From the NCBI GenBank assembly GCA_963575745.1, contig CAUYUJ010016353.1:169501-233500 (forward strand): DNA of 64,000 nucleotides, written 5' to 3'. Of this stretch, positions 8,767 to 18,549 are shown piece after piece; position 1 is the first letter of the stretch; each line of letters starts with the position of its first letter. The notes below the pieces were generated by a model. That model made no database searches and was not told the origin of the DNA. It saw only the letters and a list, made by a program, of their open reading frames with translations. This stretch comes from Prorocentrum cordatum (Eukaryota; Sar; Dinophyceae; Prorocentrales; Prorocentraceae). The position numbers and the translations under genes were made by a program.

Positions 8767-10055
8767 CTTGTTTGCTGGGGGGGGGGGGGGGGGGGCTTCG
8801 AGCAAGGGGGAGGAGGGATTCTCAGAGGGGGCCGGGTATCCTCGGGTTCCGGAGGAAGAGGGGGGGGGATTTTCCACAGTAAAGCGGCGGTGGATCACGC
8901 TCTCTCTCATTTTGCGACCGGCGTGTAATGGCCCTCTTCTTCCTTGGGCGTCGCATGTTGGGGTGATGATTCAACGAGGGGTTGCAGCGAGGGCTGCAAA
9001 AAAGGGGCGGGGCCATTTGGGGCCCAAAAGGGTGCCAGTGGGGCCCGAGAAGAGCGCCTTCTCTTCCCCCCCCCAAAGAATCGCCCCCCACTGAGCGACA
9101 CCCAGCTCTCACAATCGTCCTTTTCGTTTCCGCGTCAAGGTTGACGATCCCGACGGGTTCATTTCTAGCGTGAGGGAGCGGTTGGCCAAGGACCTCGGCA
9201 AGAACAACGAGGGCGACTCGGGCATTTCAACATAGCACCATCCCCGCCTCCCCTCCACCATCCCCCAGGACCCAGACCCCCTCGAGTCATGAAGAAATCA
9301 CGACAGGAGGTTTTTCGCAATTTTCGGTCCCTGGAGGCCCTCGCTGGGCCCCGACCCGGGACCGTCGAAAAACGATTCAGAGTGAAAAACGGGTCCTGGG
9401 GAATGGGTCCGACCTATGGGGGTCGCGTCTTGAAACGTTCATGACGCCAGGGGTCTCGGGAGGGAGGGATGGAGGGCAAAAGGAATGTAATACAGCGAGA
9501 TCAGTCGTAAAAATGCACAACATGGATACATGTAAAATTGTAATGTGGCCAGTGAGACCCCGCTTCCTTTCGAAAGGGACGGAAACCTAAAAAGAGGGAG
9601 GTCTGGGTGGCACATTTTATCATGTTGCTCGGCCCCGAAGGCGAGCCCTTGCTGGGCAATTTCTGGCCAACCTCCGTGTTACGCAATCCAGACTCGCTCG
9701 CGCCGATCAAGAATTGGCTTTGCGAGAATCTGCCGATGCAGAGCCCCGTGTACCCCCCGTCAGCGGTAAGCGACGTTCCCGCGCGTGTGGCAGCATCTGA
9801 GATCACTCGGGAGAAGCTGTTCGGTGTCTTGAAGGATGAGTTGCCGTACGAGACCACCGTGGTGAACGCAATTTGGCGCGAGTCTAAGGACGGGGTGCTG
9901 AAGCTGGGGCAGAAGGTGGTGGTCAAGAGGCAGGGCCAGGCGTTCATAGTAAAGGGCTGTCTGAGACAAATTGCTGCTGCGGCCGAGGACGAGATCTCTG
10001 AGACTGTCAACTTTGGAAGGCTCGTGGATCTTCTCTTGCGCTTGCTGGCTGGAGT
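6256..10055 (+). CDS. Era-type GTPase, multi-exon gene (partial)
   Basis: Four exons splice in frame to the second half of an Era GTPase, the KH-domain GTPase that binds small-subunit rRNA in bacteria, mitochondria and plastids. Exons are 6256-6364 (5' limit uncertain), 6519-6563, 9140-9211 and 9601 to about 10019-10055. The joined protein has LNKVDLLP (G4, guanine specificity), a G5-like FWPTSVL, the linker LAPIKNWLCENLP, and the Era hallmark EITREKLFGVLKDELPY leading into the KH domain with QKVVVKRQGQAFIVKG. G1-G3 and the start should lie further upstream; the final strand and stop are probably in an exon I cannot place. All introns allow phase 0. The organelle of action is unknown because the N-terminus is missing. 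Identity as Era is firm; the outer exon limits are inference. Confidence 0.82.
6365..6518 (+). other. Era intron of 154 bases flanked by a 10-bp direct repeat
   Basis: The intron begins GTCCACGTTGACG and ends GCCACCCGCGAG. AGGTCCACGT occurs exactly at both ends (6363-6372 and 6517-6526). Removing one repeat plus the insert joins the two exons in phase 0. The interior is GAC/GGC-rich. A GT...AG intron is consistent, and so is a recent insertion that generated a 10-bp target duplication. Confidence 0.75.
6519..6563 (+). CDS. Era-type GTPase exon 2 (G4 motif)
   Basis: Fifteen codons reading VHVVLNKVDLLPALE. NKVD is the G4 guanine-specificity motif preceded by the expected hydrophobic strand. 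It ends CTCGAG before GTCCTCG. The shared AGGT at both intron ends leaves the exact cut ambiguous. Confidence 0.8.
6564..7084. other. Start of Era intron 2, no gene
   Basis: Contains a short AT tract (6612-6632) and GC-rich sequence. The segment 6925-7025 has weak similarity to the family D style of GGGCCC/GGTCC text, but not enough to call a copy. Confidence 0.5.
7085..7262 (-). repeat. Repeat family D, copy 1 (minus orientation)
   Basis: Matches the other D copies in reverse: CGTCATGATTTTTTCATTAC, CCTGGAGGTCTCGACCCATT, GACCGGTTTCTCATCCTG, TTTGACGGTCCCGAGGGCCA, GGGCCCCCAGAGGCCGAAAA. It is closest to the copy at 58488-58672. Confidence 0.85.
7425..7570 (+). repeat. 87-bp tandem duplication in one open frame
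   Basis: ACTGCCGCTGGGGCCTTC starts at 7425 and again at 7512, an offset of 87 bases (29 codons). Both units give TAAGAFxGAxYGAT in the same frame and differ mainly by single bases. It lies inside Era intron 2. It could be a decayed coding repeat or chance; no family recognised. Confidence 0.5.
7733..8722. repeat. GGGGACAGTGG minisatellite bracketed by inverted repeats
   Basis: From 7847 to about 8660 the sequence is built of 10-20 base units such as GGGGACAGTGGGACAGTGGT, with higher-order variants carrying GGTGGTGAGGACGG. The array is bracketed by GGTCACTACCCGTTCGAACC at 7737-7756 and its reverse complement with one extra base, GGTTCGAACAGGTAGTGACC, at 8679-8700. The long Val/Gly/Ser-rich and Pro/His/Cys-rich frames across it are artefacts. 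Confidence 0.9.
8723..9139. other. G-rich tracts and intron sequence, no gene
   Basis: Two poly-G runs (8731-8766 and 8778-8795) are followed by about 340 bases with no recognised feature up to Era exon 3. Confidence 0.6.
9140..9211 (+). CDS. Era-type GTPase exon 3
   Basis: Twenty-four codons encoding VDDPDGFISSVRERLAKDLG and KNNE between CGTCAAG at 9139 and a downstream GAGGGCGAC. It joins in phase 0 to exon 2 (ALE) and exon 4 (VWVAHF). GAGG is shared by the donor and next acceptor, so the cut may be a GC donor two bases further on. It has no diagnostic motif of its own and is placed by frame and position. Confidence 0.6.
9286..9463 (+). repeat. Repeat family D, copy 2
   Basis: ATGAAGAAATCACGACAGGA, TTTTTCGCAATTTTCGGTCC, GGGACCGTCGAAAAACGATT, GTCCTGGGGAATGGGTCCGA and TCATGACGCCAGGGGTCT match the family in order. 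It lies inside the Era intron between exons 3 and 4. Confidence 0.85.
9601..10055 (+). CDS. Era-type GTPase exon 4 (KH domain)
   Basis: Continuous frame from VWVAHFIMLLGPEGEP through FWPTSVL (G5-like), SLAPIKNWLCENLP, EITREKLFGVLKDELPYETT, KLGQKVVVKRQGQAFIVKG and LRQIAAAAEDEI. The ITREKL...LKDELPY block is specific to Era proteins, as is the KH strand QKVVVK followed by the IVKG turn, here lacking the usual full IGxxG. The exon probably ends at a GC donor after GGAAG (10019), or runs to 10055 where a (ATC)n tract starts. Confidence 0.85.
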
Positions 10056-10118
10056 GATGATGATGGTCATCATCATCATCATCATCAGCAGCATCATCAT
10101 CAGCATCATCGTCGTCGT
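10056..10118. repeat. (ATC)n microsatellite
   Basis: ATGATGATGGTCATCATCATC... to ATCATCGTCGTCGTG. It follows Era exon 4. Confidence 0.9.
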
Positions 10119-10430
10119 GATGACAGTGGCAGTGAGGATGGGACAAACGTTTGTCAATGCTGATTACATCGGTGACGTCGTGGATGCTGCTGTGGGTGAT
10201 TATGTATGTTGAGGGCGTGATGGCGGCTCTTGATTATGCTTGCGATGAGACCGACAGGGCCGCGGAGGAGGAGGAGGAGGAGGAGGAGGAGCAGGAGGGG
10301 GAGCAGGAGCATGCGCCTGGCCGATGGGAGTGCGCGCCGCCCGCTCTCCGCCGAGGAGGGTGCGCCCTCGGCCGGGGCGGGGGAAGTGGGCCGCAGAGAG
10401 GCCACCGCGTGGCACGTGGGGGGTCCCGGA

Positions 10431-10469
<39 letters not shown>

Positions 10470-10654
10470 GGTTTTGGTCGTCGCTGTCGCCGCCAGTGGC
10501 CGGCGCCGGAGTCGCTGCCGGCCGCCGCCCCGCCGTTCGTCGTCGTGGTCGTCGTGCGGGGGCGCTCCCGGCGAGTCCTCGGATTCGACCCGATGCGCTT
10601 TCGGCGGCTCCCGACGCCCAGAGGGTTCGGCTTTCTCAACGGATCGATGGCTTC
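10119..10654. other. Intergenic or intron, GGA and GTC microsatellites
   Basis: Holds (GGA)n at 10264-10300 and (GTC)n at 10431-10470 inside GC-rich sequence. No exon recognised. Confidence 0.6.
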
Positions 10655-10870
10655 CGAGGCCCCACTGGATTTTGATCTCGATGGCTTCCGATTCCCACTG
10701 GATTTCGATTTCGATGGCTTCCGATCTGGGCTCCGATTTCCCAACGGAGGCCTACCAGCCTGCCGATTTCCGCCGATTCGGCCTTCCCGGACTCGGCTGC
10801 CGATGTCCGCCGGTCCGATTCCTTCCGATGGCCGATCCGACTTATCGATTCGATCGTGGGCTCTCCTGGG
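10655..10870. repeat. Repeat family I (CGATTCCGAT-rich), copy 1
   Basis: GATTTCGATTTCGATGGCTT, GGAGGCCTACCAGCCTGCCG, ATTTCCGCCGATTCGGCC and GCCGATCCGACTTATCGATT are matched in order by 23274-23500. Confidence 0.7.
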
Positions 10871-10984
10871 GCTCGCGCAGGCAGGGCAAGGTCCCCTACG
10901 AGCACGAAGCCAGGTCCGATACCGGGCGCGGAGTGAAGCAGCTGCGCGAGCGATGCACAACGATAATCGGCGGCAGATCATATG

Positions 10985-11068
10985 ACGCCTTTAGCGTCGG
11001 CTGGCGTCGTTTAGCGTCGATTTAGCGTCGATCAGCGTCGATTTAGCGTCGACCAGCGTCGATTCGCA
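10985..11068. repeat. Short tandem repeat GCGTCGATTTA
   Basis: Seven imperfect units: GCGTCGGCTGGCGTCGTTTA, then GCGTCGATTTA, GCGTCGATCA and so on up to GCGTCGATTCGC. Confidence 0.8.
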
Positions 11069-11162
11069 AGAGCCGACACGATGGTATGGGAGGCTCCCAT
11101 GAGTTGCCACAGAACAGTGAGCCCAGACTCCCTGCTGTCGGCCCTGACTGGAAGGTCGACCA

Positions 11163-11320
11163 TCAGGAGGAAAAGAAACACACAGACACAATTAATCTTC
11201 GATTCCCCAGAAAATATGAGAAACTATGGGAAGTGGGGGGGAAGACAGAAACCCAGAAAATATGGGAAAATATTGGGAATATTTTTATTTGTGTGTATTT
11301 AGTTATGTGTCCTGGGCGCC
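11163..11320. repeat. Repeat family F, copy 1
   Basis: CAGGAGGAAAAGAAACACAC, AGACAGAAACCCAGAAAATA and TTTGTGTGTATTTA occur in the same order at 57388-57550, with over 85 percent identity by eye. The first part is also seen in fragments near 42128 and 42350. Confidence 0.85.
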
Positions 11321-11454
11321 CTTCAGACCATGCCGAGTCGAGGGTGCCCTGGCCTCCTGCCTGTCCCGACCTCTGCAGCCCGCATGCCCCGCGGTGCTCT
11401 GGTGCCGCGCTGCCCTCGGGAGAGCCTCGCGACCTCTCCGGGCGCCCTGTCTCA

Positions 11455-11685
11455 AGCAGTGGCGAAGCGTCCTGGCTCGCCTATAGCCATACCAAACAAT
11501 GTTCTAAGAACCGTTTTGCGGTTTCCAGGAAATTGTCCTAGAACATGTCTGGCTGTGACTGTCTTGTTTTAGCACATCGGGTTTATGTTCTAAGAACCTT
11601 GTTTTTGTTCTTAGAACATTTTGGGGTCCTAAGAACATTTCGTGGTATGACAATAGGAATGCCGAGGACGGTCGGTCCCTGCTCA
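11455..11685. repeat. Repeat family A, copy 1
   Basis: Begins CAAGCAGTGGCGAAGCGTCC and ends ACGGTCGGTCCCTGCTCAA, with internal palindromic TTCTAAGAAC motifs. The other copies are 28833-29060 and 42754-42993. Length about 230 bp. No coding capacity. Confidence 0.88.
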
Positions 11686-11935
11686 ACTGTCCAATGACTG
11701 GACAGGGCACCCGAGAGGTCCGTCGTCCGTCGCTGTCGTCGTCCCCAGAGATCGAGGTTGTCGTCGCCGCCGTCGTCGTAGCATCCGTCGGGGTGCCCTG
11801 CTCCAAGGATCGATGGGGTCCGTCGGGGCCCTCGTGGGTGTCGTGGGTCTGGTGCGGCCTGGGCCCTGCCCGTGCCCGTCGGTGGTTGGGTGTTCCAGCC
11901 GAGGGGCTCACGGCTGGGGAGCCGGCTCCTCCTCC

Positions 11936-12043
11936 TCCATCCATCCATCCATCCATCCATCCATCAATCCATCCATCCATCCATCCATCCATCCATCCAT
12001 CCATCCATCCATCCATCCATCCATCCATCCATCCATCCATCCA
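11936..12043. repeat. (CATC)n microsatellite
   Basis: About 26 tetranucleotide units with one CAATC interruption. Confidence 0.97.
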
Positions 12044-12045
12044 CC

Positions 12046-12347
12046 ATCCATCCTCCTCCTCCCTCCTCCTCCTCCTCCTCCTCCTCCTCCTCCTCCTCCT
12101 CCTCCGCCTCCTCCTCCTCCTCCTCCTCCTCCTCCTCCTCCTCCCTCCTCCTCCCTCCCTCCTCCTCCTCCTTCTCTGTCTCCTCTTCCTCCTCGTCCTC
12201 CTCCTCCTCCTCCTCCTCCTCCTTTCCTCTTCCTCCTCCTCGTCCTCCTCCTCCTCCTTCTCCCCTTCCTCCTCCTCTTCCTCCTCTCCCTCCTCCTCCT
12301 CCTCCTCCTCCTTTTCCTCCTCCTCCTTTTCCTCCTCCTCCTCCTCT
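12046..12347. repeat. (TCC)n microsatellite
   Basis: About 300 bases of TCC with T/C interruptions, directly after the (CATC)n tract. Confidence 0.95.
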
Positions 12348-13150
12348 TCCCTGGCGCCTGTGCCCCGGGGTCCCCTTCCCAGAAAAACAGGCGGATAGCA
12401 GCCCGATCGTCACCCTTGTTTGCCCGTGCGGGGCCAAGGGGAGAGAAAATTGCTCTCGTCGCCAGCGGCCACCATGGAGCGGTTGGTGGGTAGGTTGGGC
12501 ATCGGAGCACGAACTCCGGCGCCCCCTACCCCGAACAGGGCGCGCGGAGCACGGTCTCCTTGCGTGCCCTGTTTCTCGCATTCAGCGCGCCACGGGGGCA
12601 TGGCCCTGGACCGTTGGCGCTGCTGCGGCCGCTGGCACTCCCCTGTTGGGGAGGTGCTCGGGCTCTTTTCCTTTCAGTCGGGCCCGTGCCCCAGTCGCCT
12701 AGCTGTGCCCCTGGCGCGCTTTGCGCCGCGCCTGTTGAGAACTCCTCCTCCTCCCCCTCCCTCCCCGCGACCGCACTGCTGCTGGGTCCCCCCCGAGAGG
12801 GCCCTCCGCGTCCGCGTGCCCGTCGCTCGGCTTCGACGCATCGGCCTCGGCGGCTCGCCCCCAGGGCGGCCCCGCGGCCCGCGCGCGCGCGTGCGCGGGC
12901 CCGCCCTGGGCCCGAGAGCTCTCGGGCCTTTCCGCTGCCACTTCCTTCCCGACGCGGCTAGCTGGCAGCGGCTGTGGCTGCGGGATTGTCAGCTAGCCGA
13001 CGTAGCCCCGTAGCGGAACTCGGCCTGTGCGCGCGTGTGCTGGACCATTGCGTTGGGGATGCAGCCCGTGCCCAAGTCCCCCCTGCCTGCCAGCCTTCAT
13101 TCGAATCGGATGTTGCGCCTCGGCCTGGCCCCTGTCCCCAGACACCCTCT
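12348..13150. other. GC-rich region, no gene recognised
   Basis: Several GC-driven frames in both directions and no recognisable domain or paired intron ends. An alternating GCGCGCGCGTGCGCGG run lies near 12884. Confidence 0.5.
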
Positions 13151-13151
13151 A

Positions 13152-13312
13152 ACAAAAACGCGACGGGGGGGCTTTCGCCATTTTCGGCTTCGGGGGGCCC
13201 TTACTGGGCTTCGGGACCATGAACAAAAACGATTCGGGATGCAAAACCGGCCCTGGGGAGGGGGCGTGGGGGTCGACGCTGCGACACAAACGAATGTCGG
13301 GGGCATGGGTCC
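13152..13312 (+). repeat. Repeat family D, copy 3
   Basis: ACGCGACGGGGGGGCTTTCG, CCATTTTCGGCTTCGG, GGGACCATGAACAAAAACGA and CCGGCCCTGGGGAGGGGGCG match the family. It joins family B at 13337 through CCCCTCCTCTGCTTAGG, the same junction as at 19.19 kb. Confidence 0.82.
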
Positions 13313-13336
13313 CCGCCTAGGCCCCTCCTCTGCTTA

Positions 13337-13505
13337 GGGGGGAATAAGCAATAACATAAGCATAAAAGCTCGGAGGTCCGCGCAGATTCCTCGGATCGGC
13401 GCTGGGGCCCTTGGCGCGCCCCGCGCGCCGGGGAGGGGGGTCCATCGCCGATTTGAGAAATCATCGAAAACCTCCGAGCTGTTATGTTTATGTCCTTTTG
13501 TGTCC
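13337..13505. repeat. Foldback family B, copy 1
   Basis: The left arm ACATAAGCATAAAAGCTCGG, then TCCTCGGATCGGCGCTGG, is inverted as the right arm CATCGCCGATTTGAGAAATC, ACCTCCGAGCTGTTATGTTT. The loop is a GC hairpin (GGCGCGCCCCGCGCGCC). Arms of about 65 bp. Confidence 0.85.
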
Positions 13506-14056
13506 CCACCCGCCGTAATTAGCTACGTGCGCGTCCCGTCGCTAGCCCGACCGTTCGTTGGATCCCAGTTACCGCTTACCCAATAAAAGGTGCGGGCCCC
13601 AGCTCCGCTCTCGGGGGTGGGCCCGGTGAGCCGAGGTCGTGTTACCCCTCCGCTGCTCCAGGTCGCGGGCAGCCGCAGCCGCCCTCTCAGCTCGGAAGCC
13701 CGAGAACGCGGGCAGCCGCAGCCGCGTGCCCTTTTCGGGCTGTCGCGCGCCTCTGGTGCTCGAGGGCGTGGGCAACAATAAAAGGTAGAGGCGGAGAAGC
13801 CCCCACCTTACCTTTTTTACTCGACGAAGGGGCCTGCGTGCTGGAGAGGAAGAGTGGCGTATAGTACAGCAGCACCGTCGCTGGACCCCATCAGGTCCAT
13901 ACTCTCTCTCTCGGCGGCGCGTCTGGGGTGGGGCACGCGCGACAACGCTGCTCGGGACGGCAAACTGTCGGTGAGAAGCCAGACGCGGGGGAAATTCGCT
14001 GCACGGGCGCGCGCGGCAACGACAGCTCGCAGCACGAAACGAGAATGGCAAACAAA
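13506..14056. other. No gene recognised
   Basis: GC-rich sequence with a local duplication of GCGGGCAGCCGCAGCCGC (13665 and 13708) and two AATAAAAGG strings (13582, 13776). No supported coding region. Confidence 0.5.
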
Positions 14057-14377
14057 TCACAGAAGGGGCACAGATGCGCAGATCGTCCTGCAGCTAAATG
14101 TGTCGCCTAGCCATCCTGTTGATGGTCCGCAAACATCGATGGAATCCCAGAACGAGTGGGGCGCCGTCTCAGGCATCGTCCGCTCGAGGGCCGCGGTCAC
14201 CATTACCTCGCTATTCTGCAGCGTCAGGTCCACTATCGCGTCGCTGCAGGCGCAGGCGAAGGCGTCGTAGATGTCGATGGGGATGCTGTCGTCCTCCGCC
14301 TCCTCGTCGAACTCCTCCTCGGCGTAGGTGTCGATCCGTTCCGGGTTGGTCGTGTCTCCGCCCTCGCTGTCGCTCCT

Positions 14378-15615
14378 CAGCTGGATTTGCCCGACTTCCC
14401 GCGCCTGTGCATCATCTCGCAGCACTTGAGGCAGAACGGGCCACTGTACTTCTAGCCGTCCATGCCGCAGATGTCGTAGGTGTTCGGCTCGATCATTTCG
14501 TAGCACGCAAGGCAGAGGTGGCCGTCGTACTTCTCGCTCATCACCTGCGACGTCTTCGCGGGGCAGCTGGAGCACACGATGCCGTTAGGGACGTCGCTGA
14601 TCTGCGGTTCGATGCCGTCGCCATCGGAGTCCATCCTCAACATGGCATTGTCCACCTTCTCGTAGTGGAAGTTCTTCGGCACGATCTGCATCTCGTAGAC
14701 CCCCTGCGGCGTCGGCGCGGCGAAGCTGGAGCGGAAAATGCCATTTGCTGTGCCGTCTTTGTTGCAGAAGCCGCAGGTATTCGCCTCGAGGCGGCCATCG
14801 GGGACGCTCACCATCATATCCGTGTCGTTCGTCGTGCCGTCCTTGTCGTAGGCGTCGTAGGCATTCGTCCCGAAGGCCTTGTCCGACTTCCCGCGCCTGT
14901 GCATCATCTCGTAGCACTTGAGGCAGAACGGGCCACTGTACTTCTAGCCGTCCATGCCGCAGATGTCGTAGGTGTTCGGCTCGATCATTTCGTAGCACGC
15001 AAGGCAGCGGTGGCCGTCGTACTTTTCGCTCATCACCTGCGACGTCTTCGCGGGGCAGCTGGAGCACACGATGCCGTTAGGGACGTCGCTGATCTGCGGT
15101 TCGGTGCCGTCGCCATCGGAGTCCATCCTCAACATGGCATTGTCCACCTTCTCGTGGTGGGAGTTCTTCGGCACGATTTGCATCTCGTTGACCCCCTGCG
15201 GCGTCGGCGCGGCGAAGCTGGAGCGAGTAATGCCGTTCGCATTGTCGTCCTTGCAGAAGCCATAAATGTTTGCCTCGGTGCGGCCGTCGGGGACGCTCAC
15301 CAGCATGTCCGTGTCGTGCGTCGTGCCGTCCTGGTCGTAGACGTTCGTCCCGATGCGGCCGTCGGGGACGCTCACCAGCATGTCCGTGTCCGACTTCCCG
15401 TGGGTCGTCTCGTAGCGCTCGAGGCAGGGGTTGCCGTCGTACTTCTCGCAATTCACCTGCGACGTCTTCACGGCGCAGGTGGAGTAGAGGATGCCGTTCG
15501 GGACGTCGTGGATCTGAGGCTCGGCGCCGTCGCACTCGGAGTCCCTCGCCAGCATGGCCTTGTCCGACTTCTCATGGTGGAAGTTCTTCGGTACGATCTG
15601 CATCTCCACGAGGCC
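14378..15615 (-). pseudogene. Tandemly repeated Cys-rich coding region broken by TAG codons
   Basis: One - strand frame runs from about 15615 to 14378, interrupted by TAG at 14944-14946 and TAG at 14452-14454, then TGA near 14378. Both TAGs fall at the same point of a 492-bp (164-codon) tandem unit, after CGMDG and before KYSGPFCLKC. Each unit has EMQIVPKNFHYEK, an EF-hand-like MDSDGDGIE, CSSCPAKTSQVMSEKYDG then CLACYEM (C-x2-C-x14-C-x2-C, zinc-finger-like), YDICGMDG, and CGFCNKDGTANG. A third, diverged partial unit lies at 15436-15615. No known family recognised. It may be a gene whose TAGs are read through, one with introns I have not placed, or a decayed duplicate. An acidic stretch in another frame (14090-14390, EEEFDEEAEDDS) may be its C-terminus. 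Confidence 0.6.
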
Positions 15616-15888
15616 GGGCGGAAGGCCGGCAGCCGCTCCAGTCCGGAAGAGTCGGCATCGCAGTCGTGCTCGGCGGCGCTGAGCCCGTGAGCGCCTCACC
15701 ACCGATGGGGGGGCGCCGCAGCGGTCATCCTCCGCATTGGCCATCATGCCGTCGGCGCGCTGGGGTGCCGCCAGCAGCCAGCCGAATGAGCAGTCCCTCT
15801 CGGGGTCCTGGCGGGTGGAGGGTGGTCGCGGGACGTGCGGCAGAGGCCGTGTGTGTTCATGGCCTAAGCCGTCCGCGGCCTTAGAGGC

Positions 15889-16005
15889 AGAGAAGGAGAA
15901 GGAGGAGGAGGAAGAGGAGGAGGAGGAGGAGGTGGAAGAGGAACATAAGGAGGAGGAGGAGGAGGAGGAGGAGGAGGAGGAAATTAAGGAGGAGGACGAG
16001 GAGCT
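15889..16005 (+). repeat. (GGA)n microsatellite
   Basis: GGA with GAA interruptions, upstream of the - strand Cys-rich region. The Ser-rich extension of the antisense frame is an artefact. Confidence 0.92.
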
Positions 16006-16850
16006 TTGGCGCAGAGGTGGAAGGACCGGGTTGCCAGCGTGCGGGCAGGCCTTTCTCTTCCTCGGCAACCTGCGCTGGCAGGCCTTTCTCCTCCTCCTTG
16101 CCTGCGCTGGGGGCAGCGAGGCTGAATTCGCCTCCTGAGGTGCGCGTCGCATTTCGCAGCTCCTGCAGGTGCCCGCTTGACTTGGCGCCGCGCGGAAGCA
16201 CTGGCGGACGCGCCATGCGCCCTCTCTCCGCGAGTAGAGAAGAGCCGTGCTCCCACCACCTAGGTGCGCACGGATAGGGTGGCGCGTCGGGCCAACGTGG
16301 CAGGGCAGCGAGAGACGCGCGCCGGCGCAGGCACAGACACAGACACAGACAAACACACACACACACACAGACGCGCGCCCACACATACACATACACTGAT
16401 GCGGCGCCCAGCTGCCGACTACGAGGGTAAGCCGCGATGGTGATTATAGTGATGATGAGGGCCTTATATTGATGAGGACGGCGGTCGCGTCCATGGTCGT
16501 CATCAACATCAGCATCATCATCATCATCAACATCACCTTCATTATCATTTTCAACATTGTCATAAAATCCGACAGCTGAATCGTACTCATGCTTATCATC
16601 CTGAACACCATGGCCGTGATGGTATGACCAAAATGGTGTCGAAATGATAGATGAGGGCTGGGATGATGATGGTGATGCAGAAGGCCTGTGGAGCTGCACT
16701 TCCACATAGAAGTGGACCCGCGTTGGATGGAGAAGCAGGACTGTCCTGTCGGGCGGCCAGATCAACGCCACAGGCAATCCAGTTGTGTTTTCGTAGCGTT
16801 CTCGCTGTGGCGTTGTTCCCGCGCCCACCGTCAGAAGACATACAACCATA
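16006..16850. other. No gene; CA and ATC simple repeats
   Basis: Includes (CA)n at 16331-16372 and (CATCAT)n-like sequence at 16500-16560. No supported coding region. Confidence 0.6.
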
Positions 16851-17990
16851 CCGATACCGAAGAAATCCTGCGTTTTTTTTTTAGGTCCAAGTTCTTTTGC
16901 AATCCCGAGCAAAAGCAATGGTCCTAGAGGGGCATCGGCACGGGCATTTGTAACAGCCCATGGGTAGAGCAAGGACGGTGGAGGTGTATCGGTCGTATTG
17001 TTCAATATGTTTGCTTGTTTTCGCTGCCGGGGGTTGTTTGGATTTTGGGGGATATTCGATGAAATCAACGCATCACTAAGGAAGAAAACGCAACACGTTT
17101 TTGTTGGTCGTCCCCTTGGAGGAATATTACGACGACGTGCAGGGCCTGCTGAGCCAGCAGAGTTCCCTACAGGCACCGCAGACGTCGTGAGCTGGCGGCC
17201 TGCACTGGTCTCGGCGCTGCGCCTTCCCCTTGAAAGAAAGTCTCCTTGTCTACCGCCTGTCCCTCATTTTGCGCGTGAGTCTCGTACTCGTCCTTTTCCT
17301 AGTGTCTACCCTCTCGGTATCGCATTCTCTTCTTCTCCTCATCACCGTTATCGTCGTCATCATTGTTTTCCTCATCTGCGTGCCGCTCATCCGTTGTTCG
17401 CCGCTCCATTGGCCAAGCATTGACGCGAGGCATTGTTGCATCTACCTCGTCGTTATCCTCCTTGACATTACCCTAGATCCTCCTCACCGTCCCCTCTTAT
17501 CATATTCATACATTCTTCTATCATCCCTCATGATCTTGGATTGCAAAGTGGATCGGAAGGAAAGGGTTGGACGGATAGTGGCGTCCATAAAACTCTGGGA
17601 ACGTTACTGGAGAGTGTAACGTTGTTGCTTCTTTCGTGTGACTTAACCTTTCAAACTTACTGGGCACTTAACAACTCTATAGTTGCCCATCGCGGAAGTA
17701 TTATAATGCCTGACCTATTTTGATTTGAAGCGGGCCATAGTTAAGTAGTCGTTGTTCTAATGTGATGTCTTTCTTTAATTGCGAATGTTCCCGAACGTTG
17801 TTTGAAGCAGCGTTGGATACTACATGTGTGTTGTTTCAAAATTCATTTGAGGTCTGTTTCAGTTTCCATTTCTCCGCAATGTTGTTGTGAAGCTTTTGTG
17901 AACATAAAATTTCTATGTTTGAGAGCGTCAAGTTTGCCAGCTGATTCAGACAGTTGTCTCAGACATGAGCGACGCAGAGCAACGAGGCCG
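16851..17990. other. AT-richer unique sequence, no gene recognised
   Basis: Base composition is clearly more AT-rich than the surroundings (poly-T at 16871-16881, many TTGT/AAT words at 17600-17930). A Leu/Ile-rich frame at 17230-17619 comes from TC-rich sequence and has no start context or homology I can name. Confidence 0.5.
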
Positions 17991-18339
17991 TCTTCACCGA
18001 CATTGGCGCGCAAGCTGCCCGCGTAAGGTCGCGCGAGAGCGCCCTCGTGTCCAATCTAGAGCGCCGCGCTGGCGGCCTGCGTAAGCCACCGCAGAAGGTC
18101 GCCATGTCATCTCGCGTAAGGCCCGTATCTTTTTGTCGCTCACATGGCGCGCATGGCTCGCCTAAGCCCTTCGGAGGAACCCTCCAGGGAGGGAGGGGGG
18201 TCTGGCTCCCGACCTTTGCTTGGTGCGACTGTTTGCAACCGTGCGTCTTGTGGGGGAGACTCCGCCTGCCTGAAAACAGGCGCCCAAAAACAGCCGGGAT
18301 CTACTCCATGGAGGGGGGGGGGAGGGGGGGGGGGTGCGA

Positions 18340-18415
18340 GGGCCCGCGCCGATCGGCGGAACAGTGAATGAAAAAACGATCACCTCCGAGTTGTTGTGTC
18401 TATGTCGCTGTCTGT
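18340..18415. repeat. Family B half copy
   Basis: GCGCCGATCGGCGG followed by ATCACCTCCGAGTTGTTGTG and TCTATGTCGCTG corresponds to the right arm of family B only. Confidence 0.6.
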
Positions 18416-18549
18416 TCCCCGACGGCAGCGCTGCGGTGCGCGTCGGCGTCCGGTCGAGGAGGGGCAGGCAGGCGGTCGCAGCGGCGGCATGGACTGCGGG
18501 GGCGGGGCAGGATCGATCGATCGAGCCCTGGGGATCTCTGCTGGCCAAG

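Noticed and set aside
14098-15690. 530-codon plus-strand frame with repeated Leu/Val/Arg blocks
   Set aside because: Its repeats are the antisense of the 492-bp Cys-rich units; the minus-strand reading has Cys motifs and coherent composition, the plus one has none.
17230-17619. Hydrophobic frame resembling membrane segments
   Set aside because: Pyrimidine-rich DNA gives Leu/Ile/Val by composition; no start context, homology or conserved polar residues.
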